From NCBI GenBank assembly GCA_035528575.1, contig DATKYK010000024.1, positions 1 to 64,000 on the forward strand: a stretch of 64,000 nt of DNA. Direction: 5' to 3'. The position numbers and the translations under genes are program-made. Position 1 is the stretch's first letter, and each line of letters opens with the position of its first letter. The DNA comes from Dehalococcoidia bacterium (GTDB lineage: Bacteria; Chloroflexota; Dehalococcoidia; E44-bin15). A model generated the notes under the pieces. It worked only from the letters and a program-made list of their open reading frames with translations, was not told the DNA's origin and ran no database searches. Positions 61,341 to 64,000 of the stretch are shown one piece after another.

Positions 61341-62801
61341 ATGAAAGACAGTAAGAAAGGTAAACGTCTTACAACGAATCAAGGGGTCCCAGTCAGCGAC
61401 AACCAGAATTCACTGACCGTGGGTGAGCGTGGACCTGTTTTGCTGCAGGACGTGCATCTCATTGAGAAGCTGGCGCACTTTGACCGCGAGAGAATACCGG
61501 AGCGCGTAGTTCACGCCAAGGGCGCTGGGGCCCATGGCTACTTTAAGGTGTATAAGAGCATGGAGAAGTATACCTGTGCTAACTTCCTGCAGGATCCGGC
61601 AAAGCAAACGCCCCTCTTCGTCCGTTTCTCGACTGTGGTTGGTGCACGAGGGTCGGCAGATTCAGCCCGTGACCCCAGGGGTTTTGCCGTCAAGTTCTAC
61701 ACTGAAGAAGGTAACTACGATTTAGTAGGGAATAACCTTCCGGTGTTTTTTATCAGGGACGCCATCAAGTTTCCCGATATGGTCCATGCCTTCAAGCCTG
61801 CTCCTGATACAAACATCCCCACCAGTTCCAGCGCAAACAGTCGATTTTGGGACTTTATCTCTTTGACCCCCGAATCGACCCACATGATCACCTGGCTTTT
61901 CTCAGACCGTGGCACAGTTAAGAGCTACCGGACTATGGAAGGATTTGGTGTCAATACATATAAGTGGGTGAATTCGAAAGGCAAGGATGTCTACTTAAAG
62001 TACCACTGGAAGCCAGAGGCGGGGGTTCATTCCATCGACCGCCATGAATCGACTCGCTTAGCCGGGGAAGATCCTGATATAGCCACTCGCGACCTTTATG
62101 ACACTATAGCCTCCGGGAAAACTGTGGAGTACGAGCTGAAGGTTCAGATCATGGATGTAGCTGACGAGTTGAAACATAACTTCGACCCGCTGGATGCTAC
62201 TAAGACGTGGCCCGAGGATAAGTTTCCGCTGATGCCGGTGGGCAAGATGGTGCTCAATCGTAATCCTGAAAACTACTTTGCCGAAGTGGAGCAGGCTGCT
62301 TTCTGTCCGGCCTCTATTGTGCCAGGAATCGAGCTCTCCGCTGACAAACTTTTACAAGGCAGGGTCTTCTCCTACGCAGATACTCAGCGGCATCGGCTAG
62401 GACCTAATTACCTCCAACTACCCACCAATCGCCCTAGGGTGCCGGTCAACAACAACCAGCGCGACGCAGCCATGCAGTATGCGCCCTATGGTGGTGGAAC
62501 GGTTAACTACGAGCCTAACACCCTCGCGGGCGGTATGCCGAGTGAGGCTCCTGCCTACCCGACTAGCCAGTATAGTATCGAAGGGAATGTAACGCGCCGA
62601 AAGATCAGCCTGACTAATGACTTCGAGCAGGCAGGCGAACGCTACCGTTCACTCAGCAAAGTGGATCAAGACCACCTGGTTGATAATATCGTTGATCCTC
62701 TGAGTAAGGCGGATAAGCCGATTCAACAACGCATGGTTGAGAACCTTGTCAAGGCTGACCCTGAGTTTGGAAAGCGTGTGGCCGAGGGACTGAAACTCTA
62801 G
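61341..62801 (+). CDS. katA: Monofunctional haem catalase
   Basis: 486 residues, small-subunit clade catalase. The catalytic His is in RVVHAKGAGAHGYF (about 60-73), the Asn in LVGNNLPVFFIRDAIKFPD (about 130-148) and the haem-ligand Tyr in RVFSYADTQRHRLGPNYLQL (about 335-354). NRNPENYFAEVEQAAFCP is the typical central segment. It dismutates H2O2 and is unusual for a strict anaerobe, indicating regular oxygen exposure. AAGGAGGATG precedes the ATG. No signal peptide. Confidence 0.95.
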   Translation: MKDSKKGKRLTTNQGVPVSDNQNSLTVGERGPVLLQDVHLIEKLAHFDRERIPERVVHAKGAGAHGYFKVYKSMEKYTCANFLQDPAKQTPLFVRFSTVVGARGSADSARDPRGFAVKFYTEEGNYDLVGNNLPVFFIRDAIKFPDMVHAFKPAPDTNIPTSSSANSRFWDFISLTPESTHMITWLFSDRGTVKSYRTMEGFGVNTYKWVNSKGKDVYLKYHWKPEAGVHSIDRHESTRLAGEDPDIATRDLYDTIASGKTVEYELKVQIMDVADELKHNFDPLDATKTWPEDKFPLMPVGKMVLNRNPENYFAEVEQAAFCPASIVPGIELSADKLLQGRVFSYADTQRHRLGPNYLQLPTNRPRVPVNNNQRDAAMQYAPYGGGTVNYEPNTLAGGMPSEAPAYPTSQYSIEGNVTRRKISLTNDFEQAGERYRSLSKVDQDHLVDNIVDPLSKADKPIQQRMVENLVKADPEFGKRVAEGLKL

Positions 62802-62878
62802 CTGGTGATCAGAAACGGAACTGCCACTGCGCCTAATTGGTACTTGGCGGCCTTATTAATTGCATCAGGAGGCAATAC

Positions 62879-63202
62879 GTGAGCAAAGTACAGCTAGCGG
62901 ATGGCGTCTACTGGGTGGGGGCCATCGACTGGAATGTGAGGAATTTCCACGGCTACTACACGCATCTGGGGGCCACCTACAATGCCTATCTCATTATCGA
63001 TGAGAAGATCGCCCTCATCGATACGGTGAAGGCGCCCTTCTATGAGGAGATTGCAGCCAGGGTCAAGGAGATAGTTGCCCCAGAGGACATCGATTACGTG
63101 TTGTCCAATCATGTGGAGATGGACCATTCGGGCTCGCTGCCCATAGTGATGAAGGAAGTAAAAAAGGCGAAGCTGATCACCATGGAGAAGTTCGGGGAGT
63201 GA
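62879..63202 (+). pseudogene. Truncated flavodiiron protein gene (5' part only)
   Basis: 107 codons from a GTG at 62879 (AGGAGG upstream). The sequence is the N-terminal metallo-beta-lactamase part of a flavodiiron protein (FprA-type): VYWVGAIDWNVRNFHGYYTH, ATYNAYLIIDEKIALIDTV and the diiron motif NHVEMDHSGSLP. The family is ~400 residues; here a stop falls after KLITMEKFGE, removing the rest of the diiron site and the flavodoxin domain. Nothing downstream continues it, so the 3' three-quarters are deleted. Confidence 0.75.
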
Positions 63203-63288
63203 GCAGTCTCGTGTAACAGGCATAGGTGTGATAAGCTGGCAGACCGGCACCTATCCTGCCTATTTCTGGATATCTCGTCTGGTATGAA

Positions 63289-64000
63289 ATGACGATGAGT
63301 AAATACAAGAAGAAAGTGCTAATCCTGGGCGCAGGCTCGGCGGGGGTCGGTGCTGCACGGGAGTTGAAAAAAGCCTCCGCTGGTGCCCCGGAGCTGGAAG
63401 TAACACTGGTTGACCAGCAGAATTATCACTTCGTTCTGCCCCTAATATATCAAGTAGTCACCGGAAGTGTTGCGCCCGGTCATATCTCTTTCCCTGTGCG
63501 TACTCTGCTGAGACAGGGAGGTACTGCCGGGCGAGTTAAGTTCAGGCAAAGCCGGGTACAGGGCATAGACGTAGAGAGGAAGATAGTTACCACCGATGAT
63601 GGAGAGCTGGAGTGGGACTATCTGGTGGTGGCCCTGGGCAGCACCACCAATTTCTTCGGCATGGACGAGGTCGAAAAGAATGCGCTAACCTTCAGATCTC
63701 TGAGGGATGGTATCAACATCCACAATCACATTCTGGATAACTATGAGGCGGCGCTGTTGGAAGGAGATGAGCAACCCCGACGTGAGCTGCTCACTTTTGT
63801 GGTGGTGGGAGGTGGGCCCACCGGGGTGGAACTGGCGGTGTCTATTCAGGAATTCGCGAGCAAGGTGCTGATACGGGACTACCCCTCCCTGACGCCCTAT
63901 GTTCGGGTGATCCTAGTCGAGTCCCAAGACACCGTCTTATCTGGCCTGAATGCGAAGGTTGGGGAGTTGGCTATCACCCGGTTGCGCTCTCAAGGGGTTG
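63289..64000 (+). CDS. Type II NADH dehydrogenase-like FAD protein (cut by window edge)
   Basis: At least 237 residues, open to the window end. N-terminal KVLILGAGSAGVGAARELKK (FAD GxGxxG), LVDQQNYHFVLPLIYQV, and the second Rossmann motif TFVVVGGGPTGVELAVSIQE around 168-187. These match NDH-2/NADH:quinone oxidoreductases. The start is ATG at 63289 (MTMSKY) or 63295; no strong ribosome binding site is evident. It may recycle NADH to quinone or feed oxygen-reducing chemistry. C-terminal membrane-binding part not visible. Confidence 0.85.
   Translation, partial: MTMSKYKKKVLILGAGSAGVGAARELKKASAGAPELEVTLVDQQNYHFVLPLIYQVVTGSVAPGHISFPVRTLLRQGGTAGRVKFRQSRVQGIDVERKIVTTDDGELEWDYLVVALGSTTNFFGMDEVEKNALTFRSLRDGINIHNHILDNYEAALLEGDEQPRRELLTFVVVGGGPTGVELAVSIQEFASKVLIRDYPSLTPYVRVILVESQDTVLSGLNAKVGELAITRLRSQGV

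Overview
The window reads as chromosome from an anaerobic bacterium, most likely an uncultured member of the Chloroflexota (class Dehalococcoidia). This is inferred from gene content: CoA-linked catabolism, pyrrolysine-free MttB/corrinoid methyltransferases, Pro-Thr linker surface proteins, rubrerythrin/rubredoxin oxygen defence, and strong AGGAGG ribosome binding sites with many GTG and TTG starts. No rRNA, tRNA or CRISPR array was seen.

Positions 1-17 kb (+ strand) form a CoA-dependent catabolic cluster. It holds a crotonase, two thiolase-fold proteins each matched by a DUF35 Zn-ribbon/OB protein, two family III CoA-transferases, a Zn alcohol dehydrogenase, a two-subunit family I CoA-transferase, and repeated pairs of CrtI-like FAD oxidoreductases (a third copy is cut by the left edge). 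Both thiolase-fold proteins seem to lack the nucleophilic Cys, so a retro-aldol role is plausible. Positions 17-18.7 kb hold a GYD protein, a 5' remnant of a 4-hydroxybutyryl-CoA dehydratase/HpaB-type gene, a MITE-like repeat and an EthD-like protein.

Positions 18.8-22.9 kb (- strand) carry an isolated two-gene unit: a metallophosphoesterase with an unknown C-terminal domain and an HSP90/MORC-like GHKL ATPase. It is a candidate for an undescribed defence or stress system. Positions 23.2-32.1 kb (- strand) hold a molybdopterin oxidoreductase with a Zn dehydrogenase, then acyl-CoA synthetase, acyl-CoA dehydrogenase and an alpha/beta hydrolase.

Positions 32.5-39.7 kb form a corrinoid methyltransferase operon behind a long structured leader: a MetH-activation-like protein, two non-pyrrolysine MttB homologues, a pterin methyltransferase, a corrinoid protein, and an asparagine-synthetase-like enzyme whose glutaminase Cys is Ala. 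It would plausibly feed methyl groups from quaternary amines into folate and the Wood-Ljungdahl pathway. A HTH-receiver regulator follows. Then comes a 2449-residue secreted protein with von Willebrand A, DUF642-like and dockerin modules joined by (Pro-Thr)n linkers.

Positions 49.5-64 kb begin with one CrtI-like gene (- strand) and then form a continuous + strand oxygen, peroxide and metal defence island. It starts with a glutaredoxin-like gene with an in-frame UGA exactly at the catalytic Cys (a probable selenoprotein), then a thioredoxin-reductase-like protein, ferritin-like proteins, flavoproteins, desulforedoxins, superoxide dismutase, a NifS/IscU/DsrE/TusA sulfur-relay set, two rubrerythrins, rubredoxin, metallothionein, ferritin, catalase, a truncated flavodiiron gene and NDH-2. 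The NifS homologue has Gln where the PLP-binding Lys should be. Several pieces are decaying, so the island is being remodelled.
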